NCBI RefSeq assembly: GCF_964204645.1
Contig: NC_134028.1
Span: forward strand, 14,621,263-14,685,262
From: Tubulanus polymorphus
Taxonomy: Eukaryota > Nemertea > Palaeonemertea > Tubulaniformes > Tubulanidae
DNA: 64,000 nucleotides
Direction of reading: 5' to 3'
The position numbers were made by a program, and so were the translations under genes. The notes below the pieces were generated by a model. That model searched no databases. It saw nothing but the letters and a program-made list of their open reading frames with translations, and was not told the DNA's origin. This document shows, one piece after another, positions 11,601 through 21,769 of the stretch. Every line of letters starts with the position of its first letter. The stretch's first letter is position 1.

Positions 11601-12657
11601 TCAACTTAATTTTATACCTATTTGGCATTCGAATTGAGACAAAATGCCTCTTGATTTTGAAATCTTTTTTAGCAGAATTTTTAGCATTGGTTAACGTCAT
11701 GCCAATGCTAGTAAAATGGATCGAAAATAGTAGTACGAAAAAATAGGGCCGACTCTTCTCATTTTCATAGTAACTTCAAATTGTCACTCCGTTCACGTAA
11801 AACATTAGAAACAGCTGAAAATGACCGTAAAAAAAATGTTTCAATTATTCCCCACAACATATCGTCGCCAGATTTCTGATTTAATGGTCCAAAAAGTTAT
11901 TCGATCGCATTTTTCTCGTTCATTATCTGGTAGATGAGAGCGGGTTAAATAATCGCTTAGCGATATGTCCGCATTGACATTGGCAGTAAAGAATCGGGAA
12001 CAGCCTCTTCTGAATAGAAAAACATAAAATTATGTACCTCCGGTTTATAAATATCACGGTGTTTGGATATCACTGTTATTCCAACTATCAATATCCATGG
12101 GATTATTTGGGATTAATTCTCAGCGTCTGAATACGTATTTCTAGAGCAGTGGAACGGCAGCCTTCTCGTGACTGAAACCCGAATGTGATCGTGCGGGAAC
12201 ACCTTTACTAAAGTTAAAACCATTTAATGATGACACGAAACATCAAACGGTAAACGGTAGGCTACCACCATGATACGATATCACCAATAAAGATAGATCA
12301 TTTTATTCAATTTTACCAGAGTTGTTTATTGGAGGAAAATATCATTGTTAAGTACGCCGAGAACAACCATGTTGTATCATCAATCAGTTGACTGACATTG
12401 TGAAATTCGATTCGGCTATATTCTAATATAAGTTTTCACTTTAGGACGCCCTACCCGCCTGCTGCGCACTCATAAGGCGGTAGCACCCTCTTACGCACTC
12501 GGCAGAGTTTCGCTTTGTAATGCGCGCCGGGAAAAAATACCTTTTATTATCTTTTCCATGCGTTAAACAACAGTGATTGAATTTACGCGTTGTTTGTCGT
12601 AAATTGCAATATTGCGATGGTTATTTGCCGCTGCTGTAGTTTTTTGGAATTGAATCG
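8621..12657. other. gene-free region (probable intron or intergenic DNA)
   Basis: No coding region recognised on either strand. Visible items: a short TCTG/GACA microsatellite at 9095-9116; a poly-T run near 9589-9600; a reverse-strand B-box-like GAGTTCGAATCCC at 10104-10116, suggesting a decayed tRNA-derived SINE; and a dispersed repeat at 10640-10890 (partner of 5060-5310). If the sphingosine kinase gene extends leftward this could be intronic, but I could not find upstream kinase exons here. Confidence 0.5.
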
Positions 12658-12890
12658 AGCGGCCTCGGTAGCTCAGTGAGATAAGGCGTGATGCTGTTGA
12701 ATCCACTATCAATGCTGAGTGACAAGTGGGTTCGAGTCCTGCTGGCTGCGAACAGTGTGCGGGCAACACTTCAAAGGCCGTACCGTCGTGAGGTTAAATG
12801 AGCAATCCAATAGGAATAGTCTTGTAAACCAAGATCCAAACGACGTACATAAAGCCAAACAAACAAAAAGACAAACAAACTATCATCAGC
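12658..12890 (+). mobile_element. tRNA-derived SINE
   Basis: A tRNA-like head with A-box-like TAGCTCAGTGAG (12668-12679) and a B box GGGTTCGAGTCC (12728-12739) is followed by an unrelated body. It ends in an A-rich AAACAAACAAAAAGACAAACAAAC tail, cut short here, at about 12855-12880. The head cannot fold as an intact tRNA gene over the usual 73 bases, because box spacing is expanded and the acceptor stem is not closed. Hence the call of SINE, not tRNA. Confidence 0.7.
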
Positions 12891-13189
12891 CGGCCTCAGT
12901 GACACCAACGCCGGCATCGCTCTCTGCGACGTTTTGCATGCGTACATGCATCAGAGCTTGGAGCTCTAAGATCAGAGGGTCTTGCAATTGCATTCAGAAA
13001 AATCGTTCTGTTTTTGTTTTCATTATTCAGTGGGGCCTAACAGTTCATGCGTAAAAATGGGTTTTTGTATCCAAATCTTGATTGATATAAATATCTTGGC
13101 TGGGACATGATGGAAAACTTCAGAATAAACTAGTTTCGTATTTTTAACAGAATCGCATTAATGAGGTTTAACAGTACAAATAGACTAGG

Positions 13190-13376
13190 CTAAATCGTTC
13201 GGCAGAAAATAAATTCATTTTCAGGAATAAAATCGTACTAGACAAATAGACCTTTAAGTGTGTGGTCCTCCCAATCAACATCGTGATAGAAGATTTGCCG
13301 GCAGATGTAAAACATTATAACCACTTAATACCACAGTATAATCTACCAATGCTTCAAGGCCCATGGGCCTCTTGTT
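13190..13376 (-). repeat. bivalve-type repeat end containing GGCCCATGGGCC
   Basis: Read on the minus strand, AACAAGAGGCCCATGGGCCT at 13376 starts a segment that abruptly replaces the Polinton gene. A closely related AAGAGGCCCATGGGCC sequence is a very abundant repeat start in bivalve genomes as I remember it. The repeat explains the odd C-terminal codons of the short frame 13472-13275. The intervening 12891-13189 shows no gene. Confidence 0.5.
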
Positions 13377-13472
13377 AAATTCTCTATCTAATTGTACTAG
13401 TAAATTATGTGATTTATAATTTGTCTGTCTTCTTGAATCAACAAATATTCTGTATTCTTTTAATTCTATCAT
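13377..13472 (-). pseudogene. Polinton capsid-like gene, first 32 codons only (block B)
   Basis: The start MIELKEYRIFVDSRRQTNYK and LVQLDREF match the starts of the block C (28753) and block D (41985) genes almost residue for residue. Homology stops at 13377 where a dispersed repeat begins. It lies 17 bases after the block B small OB-like gene, the same arrangement as in the other blocks. Confidence 0.75.
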
Positions 13473-13489
13473 TTATTTTTCAAATTTTC

Positions 13490-13843
13490 TTATTCAAAAT
13501 CTATTTCATGGTGCCCTTTTTCATTCTTACCTTTGTATATAAAATAGAAATCACCTGAACATAATTCTTCTAGATCTTCACTTGATAATCTATGGAATCT
13601 ATCTGGTAAATATGTTCTGAATTTATATTTATTTCCTTTTAATCCTTCATATTTTAAGTGAATAACTAATTTATCTCCATATTTGTTTGTAATTGTCTCA
13701 ATATTTGTAATTGAATATTTCTTATGAATTGTTAGTTCATTTAACTTCTTAAATTTATAATCTACAGATTTAGCATTTGTGATATCTTTTATTCTATCTA
13801 GAAATGATTTGTTGTTCTCACTGTGTACTTGTATACTCTCCAT
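13490..13843 (-). CDS. Polinton small conserved gene (possible OB-fold/ssDNA-binding), block B copy
   Basis: Intact 117-residue frame, one of three copies here (others 28382-28735 and 41620-41970). Pattern: acidic/basic N-terminal 25 residues, KKLNELTIHKKYSITNIETI, a strand-turn-strand region GDKLVIHLKYEGLKG, YKFRTYLPDRFHRLSSEDLE, and GDFYFIYKGKNEKGHHEIDF at the end. The beta-rich pattern with basic residues resembles a single-stranded-DNA-binding OB fold found beside polymerases in other Polintons, but that is inference from pattern only. All three copies keep their frame although neighbours are broken, which may reflect small size or selection before insertion. An AT-rich leader with the palindrome ATTCATATATATGAAT (13885-13904) lies upstream. 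Confidence 0.7.
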   Translation of the reverse strand: MESIQVHSENNKSFLDRIKDITNAKSVDYKFKKLNELTIHKKYSITNIETITNKYGDKLVIHLKYEGLKGNKYKFRTYLPDRFHRLSSEDLEELCSGDFYFIYKGKNEKGHHEIDFE

Positions 13844-13915
13844 TTTAATAACATATTTTTTATTAAAATTGATTTTAGAAGTTATTCATATTCATATATA
13901 TGAATATTTTAAGAT

Positions 13916-14025
13916 TAATAGGGAATAAGTTGTTCCAGGCTAAAGGTTGAAGGGTCCGAGAGTGTGCGAGAATTTATTTTTTGACCCTTCGACCTTTGGC
14001 CTGAAACAACTTATTCCCTATTACT
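13916..14025 (-). repeat. Polinton terminal hairpin (block B)
   Basis: Near-perfect inverted repeat with arms of about 45-50 bases (TAATAGGGAATAAGTTGTTC ... its complement ending ATTCCCTATTACT) around a loop containing GAGTGTGCGAGAATT. The same structure, in the same orientation relative to the Polinton genes, starts block C at 25636. The outer edge begins AGTAATAGGG when read toward the genes, compatible with the AG-starting termini of Polintons. It most likely marks the element end. Confidence 0.65.
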
Positions 14026-15104
14026 TAGTTAGAACTGTAAGAGGTTTCAATATAAACAGGTTATATAGGAGATTTCTCCTGTCAACGTGGATGAAATCAC
14101 TCTTGTTGCAAAGCGCCAGGAATGTGTTCACATTAAGGCATTCAGCAGTGTGTGGTCAGTCAAAGTCCAGTTCATATGGTGTCTGATTCGGGCCATACTA
14201 AAAAGATTTTCTGTATGGCTAAAGCAACGAAAACGTTTTGTCATCGGCCCGTTTTTTTTTTTGTTTTCTCGCGCGAGAATTCAAAAAGTTTGGCCAAAGA
14301 AGAACCTGTACCTCAGTCAAATTGCATACCTGGACGTATCGGCCCCACTCCGCTCGGTGGCGCCACCGCGCGGGATTTACGCGAAGCAGCAGAACACAAA
14401 CACGGCCACTCTCTCAATTTTCAATGATAGAAATCGTGTGTGCATTTCAATTATTTCGGCTGTTAGGGTTTTAAGGCACAATATAAGTTGATGATGTGAT
14501 ATGGCGATGTTAATTAATGATAATTCCGCAGTGAAGCTAGTCACGAACGGTGCCGATTGAGTGTACAGCTGCCAAAAACACTAATATGTGCGTAGTTGCG
14601 TAACTATTTGCAGTGAATTGCAGACGAAACATGAAGCCTTAACGGCCATTTAAAAACAATTTATACCAATCGCAATTGTAAAATAAAAATGAGATAGAAC
14701 CTAAGTTAAAATTCTGGCCATTTCTAAAATGTTATTAATTATCATTACTAATTTTTAGTCAGTGCGGAACGTTTACTTTTCCAACAATAATGAGGGGTGG
14801 TAGGTAGTCATGCAATTCAAGTCATCATTTATTACACGTTACTATCGTGTTGTTGAAAATCTCGCGAGTCCTGGACTAAACCCCAATGAACAATGTGATC
14901 TGTGTGCTGGCCACAAATGCACACAGATCACACTACACTACCCATTACACACTCCAGTACCCACAGCTTTCATATATCCATCCAAATATTTAGAGTGTCT
15001 TTCTTCCTGGATTTAGTAATCAGTGAAAGATCAATTGCCCACTTAGTCGTGATGTATATAATCCCACTGCATCGCTAATGACATATATTTTTTAAATTTT
15101 TCAG
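14026..15104. other. gene-free region, probably intron of the kinase gene
   Basis: Several overlapping short open frames at 14087-14491 are mutual shadows with no recognisable motif. A T-run plus CTCGCGCGAGAA palindrome lies at 14250-14280. A polypyrimidine stretch (TTTTTTAAATTTTTCAG) ends at 15104 as the acceptor of the kinase exon. Confidence 0.5.
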
Positions 15105-15970
15105 AATTAAAACAATATCATGGTAAAGTGTCCTTTTTGCCAGCAAAACCATACACAACCTGTAAACAACATACATTCTCAGGGAAAGATGATACCCATA
15201 ATTTCGCAGCCGCTGCCTGCCAAACTGATAAAACATGGGACGAAATATATGGTGAACTTAGCAATTATGGCAAGGATGAAGTCAATCCAAAGGATCAAAG
15301 TTTGCCTCACACAGACGAACAATCAGAAGTGACAAAATCTAGCTCAGTTATTGATGCCGAAATGAAAGAGCAACTTGAAGATATAAATAAACAATCAGCA
15401 CAAGTTGCAGCTGGCGATCAGTTTTCCAGTGATCGACTTCTTGATGTTCCTTTTACTGGTAATACAGATCATCCAACTGATGAACTTTCCACTCAAAATC
15501 ATAATAGAGGTTACAATCCTACCAGTTATAGCCCCATTAGTGAACAGGACTCTAATTGTGGTAAGGAAAATTGTAACTTGTTAGTTGGTTTAGGTGAAAA
15601 ATTACCTGATAATTGGGTAACAATAGAAGATGATTTTATATTAGTGGTAGCATCGTATCAAAGCCATTTAGCCCCTGATTTATGTCCATGTCCTAAAGCC
15701 AGATTTGATGATGGTATGATATATTTGTCATTAATGAGGTCAGGCATTTCTCGTACTGCTTTACTCAATATATTAGGTTCTATGGATGTATCTCATCAAC
15801 AATCTTCTTATATTGAAGACATACCATGCTATGCCTTTAGAATTGAACCAGCTACTGATGAAGGTAGAATGACAGTTGATGGAGAACTTGTGAATACTGA
15901 GGCAATACAAGGACAAATACTTCCTAAAATGATGAATCTAATTGCATGTGATGAATGCGAAGATATATAA
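15105..15970 (+). CDS. sphingosine kinase, terminal exon (host gene)
   Basis: The only confidently host coding exon. Sphingosine kinase phosphorylates sphingosine to sphingosine-1-phosphate. A TTTTTCAG acceptor ends at 15104; the exon opens in phase with LKQYHGKVSFLPAKP, matching the end of the N-terminal catalytic half. A long Ser/Gln/Asn-rich insert follows (about residues 20-165), as in other animal enzymes. Then comes the conserved C-terminal block: LPDNWVTIEDDFILVVASYQ, SHLAPDL, RFDDGMIYLSLMRSGISRTA, the conserved DIPCYAFRIEP, and GRMTVDGELV with AIQGQILP. The stop is at 15968-15970. The diacylglycerol-kinase-type nucleotide-binding exons (SGDG, GGSGNA motifs) must lie upstream and were not found in the window. 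No damage is seen. An element begins 15 bases after the stop, so the 3'UTR is probably repeat-derived. Confidence 0.88.
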
Positions 15971-15985
15971 ATTATAACTACACTT

Positions 15986-16303
15986 AATAAAATAACGAGG
16001 ATCCCACAACAGAAATCATGAAATATATATGCAATCCCGAACAAAGTGACTAATCTAAGTAATCAAAGGTGATACAAACTAAAGGTAAATTAAATGGAAA
16101 CAGTTACACGCTAAAACAGATCAAAGAGGTGCAAGCTAAGCATAATTATGTAATACATTAGTGAATCCCCATAATTTCTGTTGTAACTCAGTATTCCTGA
16201 AGATGACTATTAGAATATAGTCGAAACGTAAAAAAAAACTACGGGCTCTAGAAAATATTTTAGGACTTTGTCTTTCATTATCACTGTGGGATTATCGTTA
16301 TTT
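15986..16303 (+). mobile_element. short element with terminal inverted repeats and a Penelope/hammerhead-like motif
   Basis: About 318 bases bounded by AAAATAACGAGGATCCCAC (left) and GTGGGATTATCGTTATTTT (right), an imperfect 19-bp inverted repeat. Inside, at 16196-16229, is CTGAAGATGACTATT...AATAGTCGAAACGT-like sequence: a GACTAT/ATAGTC stem flanked by CTGA-like and CGAAAC bases. That arrangement resembles the decayed hammerhead ribozyme core carried by Penelope-like elements. Class assignment is tentative. Confidence 0.45.
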
Positions 16304-18189
16304 TATCGCCATAACACGGATATGGTGTTTTAGCAATGGTGATTAATTAAAACTATTTCAGTTAGCCATTTAAGGCCACACAGAAAATACCCTAGTTTCT
16401 CATCAGATATTTTTCTGGAAAGTGGTGAGGGCAAGCCACTTTTTATCTTTATTGCTGTTTTAAATGAAATAGTTGAATTAAAAAGCTCAAACCGAGACTT
16501 TTAGAACAGACACGGGAGAGAAGTTATTTTTACCAATGCCAAACAAATACCAGTTATGCAAGTAAATGATATGCAAAAAAATCTATTCAGAATTTGAGTA
16601 GCTTCCCAAAACCTATAGAATCAAATTACGAAACTGAGACAATCTTTTCGCTATTTTCACGCTTCCTCGAAGAACCTGGCGCTGTATTTGTCACCGTAAA
16701 TGTGGATTACCAGTCAGTAGAGGATGAATACATGAACGCCCCAAGAAATAAACCAGTCGTACGCTATTACAGCCATGCATGCGAGCAATTTTATTAAAAA
16801 ATGCGATTGATGTTTCGCCGATGTTGCCTAGTGCATTTTTTTTTTTGAATGTTAGTTTGGACTTTTTCATGACGCGGGCGGCATATTAATTTCTGGAGAA
16901 ACTAGGGTATTTCTTTGTCTGGCGTAAGGGGCAAGTATTTTTCAGCCTGTCACCGATTTTGGACGATGCAACTGGAAAACTTTATAACTTAGTGGATATG
17001 AGGGAAACCCTATAATAGTATGTATTTTATTGAGACTCTTTTCACAAGCTTTTGAATAATCACAAGCTTGTTAACTCTGGTGGTTACCTTTAGTCTATGA
17101 CCCCCTGGTCAGAGACCATTATCATTACTATCATCGGATACATCCCAAAACGAATTATCACCAGAATCTTTCATTTCATGTCCAAAATATCAGCCAGACT
17201 CGCTAGAGAGCGTCTCAAGTGTATTGCTCCAGTTCTACTGACGATCTTCTCAACTTCAAAAATCTAATCTGCATGATGTGTTGTCTATATCCTTAATTAT
17301 ATGCCAATTGTATGGAGAATGCTTTGCTAGACATAGTTTGGTTTGCCATCTGCTCATAATAAAATGAGTTAGAATGCTTCACAGAAATCAATACCTGACT
17401 ATTCTATCTATTCACTATACCTGGTCTATTCAAATCGGTTGCTAGCAACCATCTGCTGGTTAAACGCTTAATCTTTTCATGGCAAAATCATATAAGTGCT
17501 TATAAGTGTAGAAAATGTTAAAACATAAGTTATGTGGAAGTAATGTTTTCTCCTTAAATTTCTGTGTGTGGTCTGTAACTGTATAATCTTTTTTTTTCAC
17601 TGATTCAATAGGATATTTCTACAAAAATACCGAGTGTTATCGGTCAAATGCCTTCTATATAAAATATTATGTAAAACCTATTTTTTGAATGTTATATATT
17701 TATAAATGATGGGTATGTTACTATTTTTGATTATTGTACAGCTGTTACGGAGAAGTATGACTTATAAGTCGGCTTTTTTAACCAGGTGCCACTGCACAGC
17801 GGGATCATTCCATATGATCCCAACCAATGCATATCCATGCGTAGTTACAGATTTTGTTCATATTTATTTTATTGGTATCACAAACAGTTTTCACCTAGCT
17901 CTCCCAAAAGGTTGACCCCTATTAATATTGACTGACAGTAGTTCATTGCAAAAAAGTATTGTGGTGACATCAGATATAGCGTTTTGATGTTCATATCAAA
18001 TGCGCTCTTGCGCTTTGCCATTGTTTGTGCATGCTACATGTAACCAAATGGCGCATGACTGGGGAAGTTTATCTTGAGCTGAGCTCCGGCTAGTTATATT
18101 TATGAAAGAGGATTTTAGGACAGTTGAAATATCCGCAGCCGGTTGGCTGAAGGAGATGTCATAAGGTTTCAGTGCGTTTGTCAAAAATG
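16304..18189. other. gene-free region
   Basis: No coding region recognised. Short frames at 16594-16797 and 17706-17915 have no family signature and no splice context that I would trust. Confidence 0.5.
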
Positions 18190-18500
18190 TATAGTCTCTT
18201 ATTTAATCTCCGTCGAAGTGGCCGAAACAGTAAACTTCGGGAAGATATATTAACTCGATTGGTTCATGGTATTGAATAAAGAGCTTAGCGACAAAATCCT
18301 ACAAAAGAAGTTACGCAAAAACTATGGCATCACCGTAACAATCTCAACAATCAAATGTCATACGAGAAAATCGGGGTGGAGATATACAGGTACAAGGATT
18401 TGCCAACTTGTGAGAGACGTCAATTATAGTATTCTACAGGTCGTTTGTTAAGAATCCCTGACATCAGATGATACATTCGAAACGTCATGTTCTCATATGA
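18190..18500 (+). pseudogene. fragment of a transposon helix-turn-helix protein
   Basis: Two overlapping frames join as a remnant: LRRSGRNSKLREDILTRLVH (18205-18265) then, shifted, LRKNYGITVTISTIKCHTRK and SGWRYTGTRICQLVRDVN (18310-18430). This resembles the homeodomain-like DNA-binding head of invertebrate DNA transposons (motif GWxYxGTRxCQLIR). No catalytic domain is seen downstream. At 18465-18500 another TTCGAAACGTC motif is flanked by CTGACATCAGATGA, reminiscent of the 16196 motif. Confidence 0.4.
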
Positions 18501-20249
18501 AACATCAATCGCACTCAGCAAACCTCAGAAAATGATTCAGATGAATAGGAGAGCCTAAACCAAAGCATCCTTTGAAGGTATGAACGCACATACACACAGT
18601 TAATGTAAACAAATGAAATAAAGTTCAACTTATTAGCACTAATGCCGCTCGTATCCATTCGCCCTGCCTATTTTTTCTCAAGCTGCCTGGACACTCTTAT
18701 GTCTGCTGCGTAAAAATGGCTAGAGTCGGATTTGAACTCCATACCTACCCTTGAATTTTCCCGAGGAGCAATACACGCTACATAGTGAAATTCCTTTATG
18801 TGTGCTAATAGGTTGAACAAGGAGAGAGTTGCACGAACGTTGGTTAAAGATAACCTCTGGATAAATATCATAACAACAATGGACTTGCAATTGTCACCAT
18901 GTCAGCTATCTGATAGTTATCTCTAACCAACGTATGCGTAACTGGCCCCTGCTGGGTATCTGTAGTATGCACCACGAACCGGTAGCTATAAAATACGGTC
19001 CAAATTTACAAATTTACTCAGGCATTTGCTCGGCCGAGCATTATATCAGAAAGTTGTTTACCCGGGTTGGTTGGTGAAAGAGTCAGTGAAAGTGCATACT
19101 GTAAATTGTTAAATGAATGAAACCATGCATGATGGAATAATTAAGCCAATTAAAGGTAATTCTCCCTGCATTTATTTGTTCACATGTATTTTTTATTACC
19201 TTGCGTTTTCGTGATACTAGGTGTAAGAATTTTGCTAGGTGAAATGTCTACTCCTTATTGAAAATCGAGTTGAAGTATGGCCACCAGGGTTGCCATCCAT
19301 CTTGGATTTCTTTTCAGCACGATGCCTACACCAATTCTTGATGCCTTTTTACATGTAGTGTGATCTTTGGGGCAGCTAAAATTGGCTTGACTTTTCATGT
19401 AAGGATATATTAACAGAAAATGGACATTATCACCACATAGCCTATACCATCTTAACTATTTTGAAACTTGTTACATCGTTACAATGTAAATCTTTCTGTA
19501 AAAATTTGAATACTGAATCATTCTTCTACTGCGTCTTGAAGGTATAAGGCCTTGTTCTTTCATGTATTCCAAACAATTTGACAGTGCTTAATATCATTTT
19601 AGTTTGTTATCGACCGACTACAGGATCGTGTGACTGTAAGCTTCATTTTGATGATTAATTTAAACTATGCATATTTTGTAGATTATCGGCCATTGTTTAG
19701 ATACTTATTTAGCAAAGCTATTTTCTGTCCTATTCTCGAAGAATGGTCGACGTTGGAAATCCGGAACAGAGCGAAAGAGTAACGAGCGAACTATTAGTTT
19801 GGAATATTAAAACTGGAATTGATATATTTTTAAACACAAACTATTTATATACATTGAGATACGAGACAGGTGGAGACATGGAAAATGATAGAAAAACAAA
19901 GGTGACGAGTAGTGACATGACAGAGACAAACAACGATCAACACATTCCGACACAGACAAACGGTCTCAGAGGACAATGGGTAATTAGATAGAGACATAAA
20001 ACAATAAGGAGATATGAAATATAGATGAAATATGTATAACAATTATCAGTGACATTTAGTGTTGTTAAACTTACATCTGATGGTTGAGGGACGCAACACA
20101 TTTTCAACATTTCAAAGGTATGCTATCGAACTGTACATTAAAATGAAATGTAAAAAAAGTGGAATCTTTATCAAGATTTTCGTGAACATTTTACACGAGG
20201 AAATATTATTATCAAATAGATATTTTTTTTATTTTAAGGGCACTGTCTC
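18501..20249. other. gene-free region
   Basis: I see no coding region. The frame at 19743-19991 is low-complexity and has no recognisable homology; no repeat structure stands out. Confidence 0.45.
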
Positions 20250-20830
20250 GAACTTCTGTGAATCATTTTATTGAACAGGTGATTCCCCTACATGTATTGC
20301 AGCGAAGCTGGAATGTATTTATCAGGCTACTCTCGTTCAACTGGAATGACGAGTTCATGTGTCCGAAATGTCTTTCCACTCCGCGTGTAATAATTTGTGA
20401 TGGGGTAGATACTGGCTTCAGGAAAGACTTTATTAAATCTGAGTCTTCCACATCATCAGATTCCCCAGAGTCATCACTAATTTCTGGAACTAAACATCTA
20501 GACCGAGTATTAGTCCCATTACTAAAGCTTGAACGCTTCTACGGCAGTATGCGAGTCGTCAGGTGGCCGGATCAGCTCTGAAGGTACATAAGGAACCAGT
20601 TCCGTTAACACAGGCATAAAATGCAGACCTGAATAACTGTCTACACATGGAACATCTTCGTAGCTTATCCATGTTAATTTTGGAAAATGAATCGTTGACT
20701 GCTAAGGAAAATGAGAGAGAATTGTGTAGAGCGCTTTCTTGTAATGGGCGTGTTTGTGCCCTTGTTCAGTCAAATAATCTAGAATTGACTACAGTTCCTA
20801 CAGTCCTGCTTGAGGCAGGTTGACTGTTTT
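20250..20830 (+). pseudogene. transposon-associated Cys-rich protein remnant
   Basis: An exon-like segment preceded by a pyrimidine-rich ATTTTAAG (20229-20239). The frame 20258-20581 carries WNVFIRLLSFNWNDEFMCPK, a CxxC pair, VIICDGVDTGFRKDF, then in a shifted frame LLRQYASRQ and later ENERELCRALSCNGRVCALV (20700-20770). The pattern CPxC...VxCDGxxxGFRKDx is one I associate with HMG-box-protein-3-like proteins carried by invertebrate mobile elements. At least one stop and shift disrupt it. Function unknown. Confidence 0.35.
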
Positions 20831-21084
20831 CAAGTCGAGTGAGATTGCGAAATTGGATCAGTCACTCGGCCGAGTAAAGAACTTCTTAAAATGATGCTCG
20901 ACGTTGGTGGTTGGGTGTTACTAAAGCTATGCACTACTAAAACGAAGGCCGAAGACCTATGTGCTTTGCGAGACAAAAACTATGCATGACTAAAATAAAG
21001 ACTGAAGATCTATTAGAGACTTAAACTATAAGGGATGAAAACATGGTATTTTGAAAAACGCGGAAGTAAGTAAAACTACAAAAA

Positions 21085-21215
21085 ACTGCAGTCGCGAGCA
21101 CCAAAGGTGCTAAGCCCCTTACGGGGGGGTTGGGGGTCCTCCCCCAAGAAAATTTGTGAAAATTCAAGGGGTTCTTGGCCCATCTGAGGTCCATTATCCA
21201 GCATTGACTAATGAC
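21085..21215 (+). repeat. GCGAGCACC...GGGGGGTT...CCTCCCCC dispersed repeat
   Basis: A G-run and C-run cluster (CCCCTTACGGGGGGGTTGGG then GGTCCTCCCCC) of the type recurring through many marine invertebrate genomes, followed by an A-rich AAGAAAATTTGTGAAAATTC. Downstream, GGTTCGAATCCC at 21329-21340 looks like an isolated B box of a decayed SINE. The remainder to 21769 has no gene. Confidence 0.45.
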
Positions 21216-21769
21216 AAAATAAGACTGCTACCACGCGCGGTCGATCGTTTGCTGTTTATGTCTGGAGTCAATGAAAAGGATGGCTCCGACAATATCCAAA
21301 TCTTAGATACATATAGTGAGACCAGTTAGGTTCGAATCCCTAGCTGCATGTTTCAAATATTTTATAGCGGTAATTCCCTCAATTTGAATGCGAATGGTGC
21401 TGCTACGCAGGAAGTACGTTACTTTTCAAAAATATTTTAGGTTATTGTTCCAAATGTTTCAAAATTCTGATAAAAGCATATTGTATTCCAAAATGCATGT
21501 GTAAATTCTTTATAAATCAATCGCATGTTAACAAATTAATGTCTACTCACTTTCTATAAAAAAATTGTTGAATGATTCACCAATTATAGGAAAACTAATA
21601 TGAGCATACAAACCAAAATTTTTTATTGATTTTTTTCAAATGCCTATAACACGAAGTGAAATTAAAAATAGTTTGTAACACTTCGATCAGACTATGGTCC
21701 TAATTGTGTTGATACTTGTTTCTCCGTTTTTCCCCAATTTTTTAATTTTCTCCAGACGTTCTGCTCGTT

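Noticed and set aside
12658-12760. tRNA gene
   Set aside because: Boxes A and B are present, but spacing is expanded, the acceptor stem does not close, and an A-rich tail follows; a tRNA-derived SINE fits better. The same reasoning applies at 31450-31530.
14087-14491. Three overlapping plus-strand frames
   Set aside because: They occupy the same bases in different phases with no motif or splice context; treated as chance frames in an intron.
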